In this document: positions 34,750 to 45,560 of the stretch, in pieces
Position numbering within the stretch: the stretch's first letter is position 1
Layout: each line of letters begins with the position of its first letter
Source: Margaritispora aquatica
Taxonomy: Eukaryota; Ascomycota; Leotiomycetes; Helotiales; Discinellaceae
DNA length: 64,000 nt
NCBI GenBank assembly: GCA_007644065.1
Contig: VJWN01000003.1
Coordinates: 1,488,001-1,552,000, forward strand
Reading direction: 5' to 3'
Program-made: the position numbers and the translations under genes
The notes under the pieces: generated by a model
The model's input: only the letters and a program-made list of their open reading frames with translations
What the model was told of the DNA's origin: nothing
Database searches by the model: none

Positions 34750-35618
34750 TGAATCGATACGGTAGTAAAGGAAAGGAGAGAAATAAGGACAATGTGAGGC
34801 ATTAAGTGTCAGGCATTAGGTGTTAGTTGTGAGGTGGTTGGTTTGATTAGCTATTGATTAGGTGGGTGGATATGAAATGAAATGAAATGATATAAATATA
34901 AAACAAGATAAGCGCAAGAGGAACAAAACGACGCTTATTATATAGGTATGTACTAACACTGACACTGATATAGATATCGGTGCATGTAGAGAGATTGTGA
35001 TATAATGAGATGAAATATCACAGATGGAGATAAAAAAATCGTCAACGGCGAGATAGTAATGGTGATAGTGATAGCTCGAAAGTAATATAAACCGACGTAC
35101 TAGCTTAGTTCACTAAATTAGACACACAGATATTCACCTCACCTCACCTCACCTCATTTCAACAATCTAAACTATGACACACAAATAAACGATAGAAGTA
35201 GATACAAACCAATATAAAGCACCCACCCACCCACCTACTTACCTACCTGATGATTAAAACATATAAAAAACAAAACCCCCAAGTCTTACGAATCATGGGT
35301 ATGATGTCACACAGAATAGTGCAGAATAGTGCAGACTCGACTCGACGTGTGCGGGAATGAATGGGATCTTATATGGGCTCTTGAAAGGGCTTGTTTTATG
35401 TGGTATATATGTACATTTGTCTATCGGTAGTCGTGACTAGTGATCGCACAGTTATATACTACCTAACTACCACACGCTTGGTGTAAAATTACCACAACTC
35501 GCTTATTACCTACCTAGGTACTTATTGATCACCTATCATAAGGTCTTGAATCATCGTAAGGTATATCATTCACTCCTCCCCTTTCCTCCCTTCGCACCCC
35601 TCCTTCCTCTCACCCCAC

Positions 35619-38600
35619 CTACTCATACTCATCCTCCTCCCCGTCCTCCCCATCACCATCTTCTTCATCCTCCTCCTCGTCATCTTCATCATCTTCACCC
35701 CCACTATTCTCAAAATATTTAGACCTCGTCCCCGTCGAGGCAATCACCTTGACCCTCCCCGACGCACGGCGCGGTGTTTGCCTTTCCTCCTCTCCTTTCG
35801 CAGCCGTAGATTTCCTCTTTCCCCTCGCAGGAGCTGGTTTTTTCGCAGGTGTGGTGGTGGTCTTCCTGGGCGCTAGTTTCTTTGGCCTGCCTTTCTTGGG
35901 TGGTTCGGGTTCTTCCTCCTCAGGCTCGGCGTCAGGTGGAGCGTCAGACAGAGATGAGATATCAGACTCTAGCTCAGACAATGGAGAGTCCTCATCCTCA
36001 TCACTATCTGGTATTGTGAGCTTGGCCTTGCCTATGCCTTTGCCCTTCACCTTAGCTTTAGCAGAAACAGGCGTAGCTTTCTGCTTTCCATTTGGTTTCC
36101 TAGCTGGGGTCGATTTTGGCTGTGCTTTTTGGACAGCTTTCGCAGATCTGCCTCTCTTCTTCGGCAAAGACGCCGCTGCTGATTTTGACTGTGAAATTTC
36201 GGGCTGCACATCTTGCATCTCAACATCATCATCCTCGTTGTCTGGCTCCACACCATGAGAGTGTCTCGAAGCAAACACAAACCCATTCATCTTGACTGGC
36301 TCAGCAGCCTCCTCGTGATCTTCAACCATAAATCCACCACCTTCATCATCTTCGCTGTCATTTTCATGATCATGCGCAACAGGATAATAAGACGTAGTTG
36401 CAGCCCAACTCTGCGCCGGCTCCTCGGCATCAAACCCCTCTGGGAAAAACCCACCACCCATCTCCTCATCCCTTTCATTCATCGCCTCCTTCCGCTCTTT
36501 TTCCTCCCTCTCCTTACCAGCCTCTTGATTGACAAACGGACTAATCTCCACCTCTCCACCCTCAAGATCAAGATCCCCATATTCCTCCCTCACACGCTCG
36601 ATAATCCGCATCCCCATCAACATCTTCCGCCACATATGCACCGCGACCTTCCTCCGCTTCTCATCCTCTTTCCTCACCCTCTCCACTTCCTCCTTCTCCC
36701 ATTCTTCCATAATGACCTCTTCGTGCTCCTCAGCGACCACCACGCCCGTGATGACAGGCACAGCCATGCGATGGCCGAACTCAAACCCCGTCACCGCTTC
36801 CGCATAATCGATATTCAGCCGCTTACAAATCTTGACCATGCCTCTGTATGGCAAATGCACTGCACCAGCTGGGAGCATGCTGTCGACATACAGATCGATG
36901 TTGCCGAAGTTGTTCTTCGGTATGATTCCATTCTCGATGGGTGGAGGGATGATCCAGTCCGTTTGTGCGCGACTGTAGAGGCCTTGGAGGACTTTAGCAC
37001 CACTTGCGTTTTCAGCTTCAGCGAGTTCGCGCCGACGGTTAGTAGTTGCTGCTCGGTATGGGACACGCTTGAGAGGCTCCTCGTCTGGTCGAGGGGCTCG
37101 CCCTTCTTTGTGCCATGTCTCCATGCTTTTGCAGTTTACTACGTCTTTACGGCGGTAGACCTTCTCCTCGACTGAGTCTTCGCCTTTACCTTTGATGGTG
37201 AACATCTTGACGTGTTCAGCATTAGCGACAAGTGCTTCTTCTCGCTTAAGATGACGCTCGAGCACGAAATCTGGGGAGGATTTGTAGTACTGGAGGGTTT
37301 CTTTGCCTGCTGGAACGACTTTCTTCTCTGCTTTTGCGGGTTTGAGATCTGTCATTTCTTCGTGATCGTCAATCTCAGTTCGTGGACACTTCTTTGAGCC
37401 TCTAACGTAGCCGCTCATTACCATCTTAAACCAGTCTTTTTGTTCGTACTTCTTGACCTTGCCATTCTTGTCATATACTGGGACTTTCTCAATTGGGAGG
37501 CGATATCCCTTGGTTCTTCCGGGCCAGACATGGCGTTTGAGATATCGAGTTGTGACGTCTTTGGCAGTACCATCCGAAGAGTGCCCAACAATGTAAGCTG
37601 TAACTTGCTTTGCCTTCTCTGCCTTTAGCCCACGAATCTCGAATTTTGCAAGATTGAATTCATCTTTAGCCACAACACGCATAACCACAGCATCAACAGC
37701 TGCGTATGTGTTTGTTACTGGCGACAGAACCTCGGACCAGTAATGGGGAAATAGGAGATCTTGATCGTATGGCAATGATGGTAGAACTTTTGGCCTCCCA
37801 GGCGTGACATCGATTACGGAATCGTCATCTGTCCCTTCAGCACTCGGTTCCACGGATTTGTTCTCACGCGACCGACCGACTATCTCATCAAATGCTCTCG
37901 AGGTTGCTTTTCGCTTTTTGACAGACTCGGCGACTTTAGATTTGCCCTTGACAGCCTTGACAGGTGCTTCAGGCTCATCCTCGTCACTGGTGGCATCCTC
38001 GTCTGAAGACTCGTCAGCGCCAGCAGCTTTTGGTCTTTTCAGTGCTCGCGGATTCTTCTTGGATGCCTCTTCATTTTGGCTCCATGCGAATCCAATGGGC
38101 TGTAAACTGGCTACAAGTCGTGTCTCTAGCCCTAAGCCTCTCAATAATGCCGTGAAAAGTTGGGCACCGACATCACGACTCCCTTCCATACGTGTAGCAC
38201 ACTCCTTGAACTCGTCTAGGTCCCTGATACGTTCTCCATGACGTTCGGGATTATATTCATCTTCTTTGAAACTTTTGGATTCTTCGTCTAATCTTCTCAA
38301 AGACATGTATCCGACCTTCCTTAATCCTGGAGCTGTAATTCGAAACCTTTGCTTCCAGTAACTGACCAGTCGAGCTAGCATTGGAAACAATGGATCTCCT
38401 CCACTCATATTGACCTCTCCCTCTGCCAATCTTTGAGCTGGTTCGCCCCAGTCTCTTTGACTCCTTGGGTCATCCTTCTTTCCCTTCACATTCTTGGCCT
38501 TGCCTTTTCCCTTACCCTTTGGCTCTTCAACTTTGGTAGCTGGCAAACCACTATCTCGCCTCCATTTCTCCACTCGCACAATGATTTGCTTTGGTAACTG

Positions 38601-39167
38601 ATTGACCAATATCTCCTGGAGATTCTTGTCGCATAGCCATGAGTTTCGTATCGCATTATGGTACATCAGCATCTGAACATGCATCTGATGTGTAGCAATT
38701 CTAATCTGCCTCTCAATTTTACTTGGTCCCTTTTTCGTCCCATATGGATTTGTAATTTCGTGCCGGGTTTCTTTCGTCAAAGTGAGCAATAGATCACCAG
38801 ATGGCGCAGGTCCTTCTAGGCGAGGTATCGCATGGGTCTCCACATCTTCAAACTCAATATCTTCATCCTCCTCATCGCTGTCGCTCAACTTTTGCCTCTT
38901 CGCTGCTGGGACATCTTCGAGCTCGTCATCGGACAGTGAGGACAGCGAGCTCTCATCGTCTGACACAGCAGCCATTTTCTCCAGCAGAGCTTTCCCATCT
39001 TCAATGGTACGTTTCCTCCCTGTGCCAGCGTCCAGGTCATCGAAGAGTGTAGGTTTTCGTGGCGTTGGAGTTGCCTTAGCCTTGCCTTTGTTCTTTGGAG
39101 GAGCCTTTGAAGGACCTGCCTCTGGCGTATCAGAGCGCAGACGTTTGCGTGGGAGGAATGGCGGCAT
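35619..39167 (-). CDS. rad4: Rad4/XPC-family nucleotide excision repair protein
   Basis: One uninterrupted exon, 1182 residues from ATG 39167 (MPPFLPRKRLRSDTPEAG). This protein detects helix-distorting lesions and, with Rad23, recruits TFIIH for nucleotide excision repair in the nucleus. A charged N-terminus leads to a transglutaminase-like region about residues 290-560 (CATRMEGSRDVGAQLFTALLRGLGLETRLV; later FPHYWSEVLSPVTNTYAAVDA). BHD1 starts about 625 (YKSSPDFVLERHLKREE), BHD2 about 685 (VYRRKDVVNCKSMETW), BHD3 about 750-810 (NNFGNIDLYVDSMLPAGAVHLPYRG; AVTGFEFGHRMAVPVI). The transglutaminase-like domain is inactive in the family. The last 330 residues are a long disordered tail of acidic blocks and Lys/Arg-rich AT-hook-like stretches, longer than in yeast Rad4. 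Identification is firm. Confidence 0.95.
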   Translation of the reverse strand: MPPFLPRKRLRSDTPEAGPSKAPPKNKGKAKATPTPRKPTLFDDLDAGTGRKRTIEDGKALLEKMAAVSDDESSLSSLSDDELEDVPAAKRQKLSDSDEEDEDIEFEDVETHAIPRLEGPAPSGDLLLTLTKETRHEITNPYGTKKGPSKIERQIRIATHQMHVQMLMYHNAIRNSWLCDKNLQEILVNQLPKQIIVRVEKWRRDSGLPATKVEEPKGKGKGKAKNVKGKKDDPRSQRDWGEPAQRLAEGEVNMSGGDPLFPMLARLVSYWKQRFRITAPGLRKVGYMSLRRLDEESKSFKEDEYNPERHGERIRDLDEFKECATRMEGSRDVGAQLFTALLRGLGLETRLVASLQPIGFAWSQNEEASKKNPRALKRPKAAGADESSDEDATSDEDEPEAPVKAVKGKSKVAESVKKRKATSRAFDEIVGRSRENKSVEPSAEGTDDDSVIDVTPGRPKVLPSLPYDQDLLFPHYWSEVLSPVTNTYAAVDAVVMRVVAKDEFNLAKFEIRGLKAEKAKQVTAYIVGHSSDGTAKDVTTRYLKRHVWPGRTKGYRLPIEKVPVYDKNGKVKKYEQKDWFKMVMSGYVRGSKKCPRTEIDDHEEMTDLKPAKAEKKVVPAGKETLQYYKSSPDFVLERHLKREEALVANAEHVKMFTIKGKGEDSVEEKVYRRKDVVNCKSMETWHKEGRAPRPDEEPLKRVPYRAATTNRRRELAEAENASGAKVLQGLYSRAQTDWIIPPPIENGIIPKNNFGNIDLYVDSMLPAGAVHLPYRGMVKICKRLNIDYAEAVTGFEFGHRMAVPVITGVVVAEEHEEVIMEEWEKEEVERVRKEDEKRRKVAVHMWRKMLMGMRIIERVREEYGDLDLEGGEVEISPFVNQEAGKEREEKERKEAMNERDEEMGGGFFPEGFDAEEPAQSWAATTSYYPVAHDHENDSEDDEGGGFMVEDHEEAAEPVKMNGFVFASRHSHGVEPDNEDDDVEMQDVQPEISQSKSAAASLPKKRGRSAKAVQKAQPKSTPARKPNGKQKATPVSAKAKVKGKGIGKAKLTIPDSDEDEDSPLSELESDISSLSDAPPDAEPEEEEPEPPKKGRPKKLAPRKTTTTPAKKPAPARGKRKSTAAKGEEERQTPRRASGRVKVIASTGTRSKYFENSGGEDDEDDEEEDEEDGDGEDGEEDEYE

Positions 39168-39621
39168 TGTGATCGCAAAGCATAGCACTGAGAAGGGGAA
39201 GTGCGCTATTCGAATTGGCCATAAATTTCTTGAGTTGGATAAAGTTTGATGGTGGTGATCTTCAGAATGGCAGCCTTGCCTGAGCATCGGATGAGGTCAC
39301 CAATCATTCCTTTATGCTACTGGACCTGGGACCTAGCTTCAGGCACAGCAGGGGCGGTTTTACCCTTGTACTTTGGAAGTGGGCCCGGGGCTGACATTTA
39401 TTTTTCGAGGCACCAGAATCCAGTTGGATGTAAGATCTTACCTTCGTGAATCAAAGACATGCGGAGGTGTCTCAGTATAGACAGTATAAGGTACCCAGGT
39501 AGATATTAATTCATTACTTATATCTATTATCTTCATTCGCATCTAGGTCATTATCATCTGTAAAAACTCCTTGGTATACCTTGGCCATCTCCCCCAACTT
39601 CCGTCCTCATGTCTCCATGTA
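39168..39621. other. Spacer between rad4 and the MDP-1-like gene
   Basis: 454 bp containing the rad4 promoter and the end of the neighbouring gene. A second open frame at 39543-39779 (-) overlaps the end of the phosphatase gene in another frame and could be an alternative C-terminus, but no donor site was found to join it. Confidence 0.4.
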
Positions 39622-40389
39622 TCATATCCTTCTAGTGCTCGTGCTTCCAGGATTATGTCCTCGTTTCTTCCTCCATTCTCGAATTCCATTATCAAGCTCA
39701 TCGCGTGTAACCCCATCTCGAACGAGGTACATGGTAACACCCAGCGTTTCCACGTTCTTGTTTCGAGCCTCATCGTCAAAGAAGAGCATATCCTTGTAAT
39801 CCAATCCTGTTGCTTTCTGCAACTTGGTAAAGTGTGTGATCTTGCTTCCAGGGTAGATCTCCATGTAGTCGAAAAAGTCGATGGATTTCTTCCTCTTCCC
39901 GTCTGTATCGATATGGAGCAATCGCAGCATTTCTCGGCCCAACTCTGGAGCGGATGTCCTAGATGCTGCTGCTACCTTGACACCATATGCGCGCAGGTCG
40001 TGAAGGATCGATGGTACATCTTTGTAAAATGCAAAGCTCTCTCCAAACCGATCTTTTGCAGAATCGTGAGTGGCAGAAGCCTTCAAAGGAGGAGTAACAT
40101 GCGTATCGACCCAGAAAGGCCACAGTGTGTAGTCGAGATCGAAGACAATCAGCTTGGGAAGGACTCCATCGGTCAATGTTGACGGTGGTGAAGTCGACGA
40201 CAATTCTCGCTGCTCTGTTGACTTGCCGTATTTCTTCATCATTGTGGTGAGCAGCAAGAAAGAGAGCCCAACAATGGCAAGTAGATATCGTTTGAAGGGC
40301 AGAGTAGCGATTCTAAATGATATGGATGATATCGTTGATTCTCTGGTATTTTTGTATCTGCCACCAAATATTCGACCGAGGGGCAACAT
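39622..40389 (-). CDS. Magnesium-dependent phosphatase 1-like HAD phosphatase
   Basis: 255 residues from ATG 40389; a shorter start at the MM pair (40242) is possible. The MDP-1 (acid phosphatase class, HAD superfamily) signature is complete: motif I PKLIVFDLDYTLWPFWVDTH with the nucleophile and acid Asp of DLDYT, motif II VKVAAASRTSAP, and motif IV DMLFFDDEARN. The family dephosphorylates protein tyrosine or sugar-phosphate substrates with Mg2+; the substrate here is unknown. The longer start adds a hydrophobic segment (YLLAIVGLSFLLLTTMM), which would anchor the enzyme in a membrane. The family itself is soluble, so the short form may be the real one. The gene starts 366 bp from the divergent GNAT gene. 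Confidence 0.88.
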   Translation of the reverse strand: MLPLGRIFGGRYKNTRESTISSISFRIATLPFKRYLLAIVGLSFLLLTTMMKKYGKSTEQRELSSTSPPSTLTDGVLPKLIVFDLDYTLWPFWVDTHVTPPLKASATHDSAKDRFGESFAFYKDVPSILHDLRAYGVKVAAASRTSAPELGREMLRLLHIDTDGKRKKSIDFFDYMEIYPGSKITHFTKLQKATGLDYKDMLFFDDEARNKNVETLGVTMYLVRDGVTRDELDNGIREWRKKRGHNPGSTSTRRI

Positions 40390-40755
40390 TGAGGCTTACC
40401 AAATGATTTCAGGGATGTTGGGTCTGTAACGTCACTGGATTGGCAGTGTGGAGCTTCCAGGGCTTCTAGGCAGAGTCAGACCGGGGGGGCGTGTGCAGGC
40501 AGGGACGGACATTCTATTATTAAGGTTCTGAAAACGGACATGGGGCACCTTCGTAGCTCATCTCTGCAAATTTTGCTTCTCTTCAGACTCTTTCGTCTCT
40601 CTTATCTCCAGTTTCAGATTCATCTTTCCCCTCGAATTCACAATCATAAGAAACAAATAAAAATAAACCCAAAACCAAAACCCTTTCAAATGCTTTATAC
40701 AAATCAAGAGATCAACAATCTATCCTCTACAATAATCAACCATCCAGCTAATCAA
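40390..40755. promoter_or_regulatory. Divergent promoter region, MDP-1-like (-) and GNAT (+)
   Basis: 366 bp between two divergent starts. It has a G run near 40484-40490 and a pyrimidine-rich stretch (40556-40635) before the GNAT start, typical of a fungal core promoter. No specific operator recognised. Confidence 0.4.
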
Positions 40756-41349
40756 ATGTCGTTCTCCAGCATGAACTCTCTTCAAATTCTTGCCATGGCT
40801 GCTTCGTTCGTCCAGTCTGAAGATCTCCAATACGCACCAACCTTTTCAATCCGCAAACCTCGATCCTCAGATATTCCTGCTTTGGCAGAGGTCGAGAGAT
40901 CTGCTGCTGAGATCTATCGAACTGTGAACCTTGACTTCCTTCTCGATCATCCGACGGTCGACCCTTACCTTCTCGTTGCAATGGCGAACGCAAACCATCT
41001 TTGGATCGCCACGGATAAATTTGATCAACCAATAGGTTTTGCAGGAGGTGAATACCTGGAGGGAAACTTTCACATTGTCGAGATCTCTGTAGCTCAGAGT
41101 TTCCAAGGGATGGGCGTTGGCAGGACCTTGATGTCAACCATGTTGGATCAAGTTCGAAGGGAGGGTTACAAAGCTGTTACCTTGACCACATTCAGAAACC
41201 TGTCCTGGAATGCTCCTTGGTATGCCAGGATGGGATTTATCGAGGTCGAACCACATCAACTTACTAAGACCTTCGAGGAGATCCTTGAGATGGAGGCAAA
41301 ACATGGTCTCGATATCAACAACAGGTGTGTTATGGTAAAGGCTCTTTGA
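40756..41349 (+). CDS. GNAT-family N-acetyltransferase
   Basis: About 197 residues from ATG 40756 (MSFSSMNSLQIL). In-frame ATGs at 40690 and near 40540 would add a low-complexity N-terminus and are less likely. The GCN5-related fold is visible in order: FSIRKPRSSDIPALAEVE (beta1-alpha1), HLWIATDKFDQPIGFAGGEYL (beta2-3), FHIVEISVAQSFQGMGVGRTLM (beta4 and motif A, with the QGMGVG acetyl-CoA pyrophosphate loop), then YKAVTLTTFRNLSWNAPWYARMGF (beta5 and the PWYxRMGF motif B). It would transfer acetyl from acetyl-CoA to a small molecule or amine; the substrate is unknown. Confidence 0.88.
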   Translation: MSFSSMNSLQILAMAASFVQSEDLQYAPTFSIRKPRSSDIPALAEVERSAAEIYRTVNLDFLLDHPTVDPYLLVAMANANHLWIATDKFDQPIGFAGGEYLEGNFHIVEISVAQSFQGMGVGRTLMSTMLDQVRREGYKAVTLTTFRNLSWNAPWYARMGFIEVEPHQLTKTFEEILEMEAKHGLDINNRCVMVKAL

Positions 41350-42589
41350 GGGAAAACACCCGGATCTACCGCGAGGATAGCTCAAAGCTTTGAGCCCTCA
41401 AAAATATCTGCGAGATTTTCTTTGTTTCGGAGACATACGAGAATGGCGTCGAGGCTCCAAAGTCTGCAAGTTCCATCAACGCCTAAGTGCGTATTCTTTT
41501 GGCACACACAATCATCAATAGTGCAACAACAATTCTTGGGATGTACAATTTAAGGCATCGTCGCAAGGAAACACACAAAGGCTTCATTGGTCTTGTACCA
41601 CAGTTCGTGTGACCTGCCACCTGTTGTGGTACCGACATTCGATGTGGTTAGCAATCTTTTTGGGTCGGAGCTCGAAACAAAATTTTGTTCGAATGTCGCG
41701 TGCGCTTTGCAGGAGGTTCTCGCCACGTGTTGGCAAGAAGGATCTGGACTGCAGATTATAACGGTCTGATGGCGTTTATATGGTAAAATATCAACATCGC
41801 ACTCGTCGGTTATTCTAATATCGAGGTGGACAGGACTGGCAGCTAGGAGAGAAGTTTATATTAGCTGGAGAGCTGCTTGGAGATTCATTGTACAATTATG
41901 TAAGATACTTGACGAAATTCGTGCAATCTGGCGCCTATCAAATCTGGGGCGCATGCAAGCCACGCCCCTTGGACGGGAAATGTGGGATCGGCGTTAATTC
42001 AGACATCCATACGTACATCCATTTTTCCATCCAAAATAATCTCTCGGAACTCCGACTGGACGACGTGGTACAATGCCTGTCAATTGTGTACAATCGGTTT
42101 CACATGTTCTATGACGACAAGTTTTTCGCTTTCTTTACAATACAAATGATCTCAAGCGAAAGTTCGTGAGATCTGCGCTCAGTTTTCTTTTGCTATCAAC
42201 AAGTATTTATCAAAGGCTGGTGTTATATCCACTCCTCTGGACTAAACCAATCGAGACCCATGGTTCGAGCTCATCAAGGCCAAGTAGATTATGAACTACA
42301 TCCCGCATGCATTGGCACTTGATGGCCCTGGCCGCCGCTTGTCATGCTGTAGATAGCCCGTCCTACAGTTCTACCGATATTTCTATTTAGATAAGTACTA
42401 GCTGCTGCGGTCATCTTCAATTTGTGTACTTATCCGTTGTCCCCTCTTTTTACGTACAGTCTTATTGGTTTTTGGTGTTTGATTTCTGTTCTGCGGTTCT
42501 TCATTGAAAGAATTGTAGTCACGATATTGCTTTTGAGCTTAGAACTTCCGTCGTATCTTCACATTTCAATACTTTACCCGGCTGCTATC
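41350..42589. other. Intergenic region
   Basis: 1.2 kb, AT-rich, between two plus-strand genes. Short open frames are present but none shows a motif. Nothing supported. Confidence 0.45.
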
Positions 42590-44317
42590 ATGTCTCTTGT
42601 TCAACCAAAAGATCGATCGTCCTCTGAGAAGGGTACGAACATAGAGAGGGATGGTATCATTCCATTGATGGATGTGAATGAGACAGGACACATACAAGAG
42701 CTGGAACGAAACTTCTCGCTATTCTCCATTTGCTCGGTTGGCATTGTTACAGGAAATACATGGGCTGCTCTTGGGGGTTCAATTGTTGTTGCCATCTATA
42801 ATGGCGGACCACCGGGTGTGCTGTATGAGTTTATTGCTGTTTCCATCTTCTACTGGCTTGTTGCTGCGTCTATTGCCGTGAGTGCCGACCATCGCAATGT
42901 AGACTTCCAAAACTGATCGACTAGGAACTCGCTTCGGCAATGCCCAGTTCTGCTGGTGTGTATCATTGGGCTTCCATAACACCTGGTCTTAAGTATGGTC
43001 GAATTTTTGGGTGGTGGGCTGGGTGGTGGAACACTTTCGCCTGGATGTGTGGAGCAGGTAAGCGACTTTTCTTCCTAGAAGTGCATACCTATCTAACACA
43101 ATGCAGCGTCAATGTCGAGTATTTCTGCCCAGATCGCCGTCACTATGTATGGACTCTATCATCCAGATTATGTCCTACAGAGATGGCACGTTTTCATTGG
43201 CTACATAATCATCACTTGGATGTGCTGTTCAGCTGTCCTGTTCGCCAACCGAGCCCTTCCCATGATTAACAATATCGGTCTCTTCTTCATTCTCGGCGGT
43301 GTGTTCATCACTATCATGGTCTGCGCCATCATGCCATCCCAGACAGGAACTGGCTACGCAACATCCTCCTTCATCTGGTCGGAATGGTCCAACCAAACAG
43401 GTTACACGAGCAATGGCTTCGTCTTCCTCGCAGGCATGCTAAATGGTGCCTACGCCGTGGGTACACCTGATTGTGTTTCTCATCTTGCAGAGGAAATCCC
43501 AAACCCAAAACGCAACATCCCTCTCGCCATCGGTGCCCAAATGTCCATCGGCTTCATCACGGCCTTCGCGTACATGATTTCCATCTTCTACGCCATCTCT
43601 AACATGGACGACGTCTTGGGTGCCCCCTACTTCCCTCTCGCAACAATCTACTACCAAGCCACCGGCTCCGTAGCCGGCACCATGGGTCTCCTCTTCCTGA
43701 TCTTCGTGCCCGTCGTGTGCTGCTGCATCGGGACCTACATCACCGCCGGCCGATGCCTATGGACCATCGCCCGCGACGGTGCGGTCCCCTTCTCCGGCAC
43801 ATTCGGCAAGATCTCTCCCCGCTTCATGAACCCCTTCAACGCGACCCTCTTCTGCGGCGGCTTCACCACCGTCCTAGGGGCCATCTACGTCGGGTCTTCC
43901 ACGGCCTTCTCAGCATTTGTAGGCTCCTTCGTCGTGCTCTCCACGCTCTCGTACCTCGCCGCCATCCTCCCCTTCCTCTTCACGCGCCGCTTCGCGCACG
44001 CCACCCAGTCCGCTGGCCCGTACGTGAGCGGCATCAAGCCGGGGCCGTTCCAGATGCCGAGTCTCATCGGGTACTTAGTCAATGGCGTCAGTTGCGCGTA
44101 CATCGTCGTCTTTGTGGTGATTTACTGCTTCCCCTACGCGTTGCCGGTCACGGCTATCAATATGAATTATGCGTGCTTAATTACGGGGGCGATTTCGATC
44201 TTTGCCGGCGGTTGGTGGCTGGTGAGGGGGAAGGCGTATGTTGGTCCGCAGGCGGTGGTTCATGTTGCTGAGGAGAGGGAGATGGGGGTTGGGATGCAGG
44301 GTGCTGTTAAGAATTAG
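42590..44317 (+). CDS. Amino acid/choline transporter (APC superfamily, ACT family)
   Basis: Exons 42590-42877, 42925-43057 and 43107-44317 encode 543 residues; both introns are about 48 bp. The protein has about twelve hydrophobic helices. Family marks include FSLFSICSVGIVTGNTWAALGGS in helix 1, ELASAMPSSAGVYHWASI after intron 1, GWWNTFAWMCGA, and the conserved DCVSHLAEEIPNPKRNIPLAI cytoplasmic loop, diagnostic of fungal choline/GABA-type permeases (Hnm1/Uga4-like). It should import choline, GABA or a similar amine across the plasma membrane; the substrate cannot be read from sequence. The N-terminal 40 residues are cytosolic and polar. The C-terminal tail is short. Confidence 0.9.
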
Positions 44318-45560
44318 AGGAAGGGAATGGGGGTGTTTGTTTGTCCTTTGGGATGTTTGCTGATATGTGAATGAATGATAGACGTTAGCGAATCAAAATT
44401 TAAATATACAACTCCTGAGCAAACTCGAAGATGTGATGAGAAGGTTTAGAAAGACGAAAGTGTGAGAGAATAAAGCACAGTAGTGAAGAGAAAGAAAAGA
44501 TATTCCTTCCTCTCCCCTTCACGCGTTCCAGAATATAAACTTGTATTTCCAATTTGTCGCTTCCCTTAGCACAACCAATATCTACCGGTACAAAGCGAAA
44601 ATCCAAACCTCGCCTCACCCCTTCCCTCCCCTCTCCTTCCCCCAAAAACACTTCCAAAAAAGAATGGCAAAAAAAGAGAAATGAGTGCCGTAGCACCCAC
44701 TCTCTCACACACACATCGTACGGGGGATCACAAAGCGGACTAACAAGCGCTACAACCACCGGCCTCAGCAGCAGCAGCAGGCAGGCAGGCAGGCAGGAGA
44801 CAAGTGTAGTAATAAGCCGAGCGGGAACTTGGGTCATGTAAATTAGGCAACCCATACCTGCCATGCCCCGTCATCGGGGATCAAATGAAATTAGGTACGC
44901 GCCGAGCCAACCGAGCCACGTGGAATTTATATTCTTAGGTTGGCGGTTTTGATGTGGGGGGGAGGGGTTGAAGGGGATGGGTTACGCGAGGATGAATGGA
45001 GTGGGGATTTGGAAGTCTGGCTTTGAAGTATCAATCGGGATTTGCTGCTGGGCAACTAACGTAGTTTATAAGAGATATAATTTTGATCGAATGCTTACTT
45101 GTTGCTCATAGGACAGCACTTCCCATGTACTTTCGTCTGTCAATTTCCTTACGTCTGTAACAAACTAGTTGACCAACTTTGTCAAATCCCCTATATACTT
45201 TGGCAAAAGCACCAAGAAGGGTTGTCCATGCACTTCGATATGGCGTCATCACAGTTTATAAATACGCAATTAGATTATGTGTTAAAGTTGAGGATTCTTA
45301 TGTTCGTCATAAAATGTTTCATTTCAATGTACAAAGCAGCTACAAGTCTGTCATTGCGATCCTGTCTTTTTCATGGCCAGTAATTATTCCGCTGGTCTGC
45401 AAACTAATCGTCAGTATCAACTACTAAGTGCAAAGCTGGCACTTTATCGACTTACCTGATTCATATTAGGCTTGTCTTTTCGTGAATCTGCCAATACCTT
45501 ACAATTCATGTAACACTGAATTTTATCTTACATCCAAGCCCATTTCAACTCATTGACTAA
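44318..45560. other. Intergenic region
   Basis: Gene-free stretch. It includes a C/T-rich tract (44500-44660) and a CAG to CAGG array at 44770-44797. No gene supported. Confidence 0.45.
44770..44797. repeat. (CAG)n-(CAGG)n microsatellite
   Basis: About four AGC/CAG units run into about four CAGG units, outside any gene. Confidence 0.9.

Larger units (their letters stand above)
32943..35618. other. Repeat-rich intergenic region
   Basis: 2.7 kb with no supported gene between the 3' ends of the Cys-rich protein (+) and rad4 (-). Besides the hexamer array listed separately it holds short arrays of GTTCA (34478-34500), CAAGT (34722-34749), CACCT (35136-35157) and CCCA (35220-35235). Confidence 0.5.

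Noticed and set aside
36213..37175. Plus-strand open frame of 320 codons
   Set aside because: It lies wholly antisense to rad4 and its His/Leu/Pro-rich text mirrors Lys/Glu-rich rad4 codons.
42422..42589. N-terminal extension of the permease open frame
   Set aside because: It would add a hydrophobic stretch before the normal cytosolic N-terminus. ATG 42590 gives the family's usual start.
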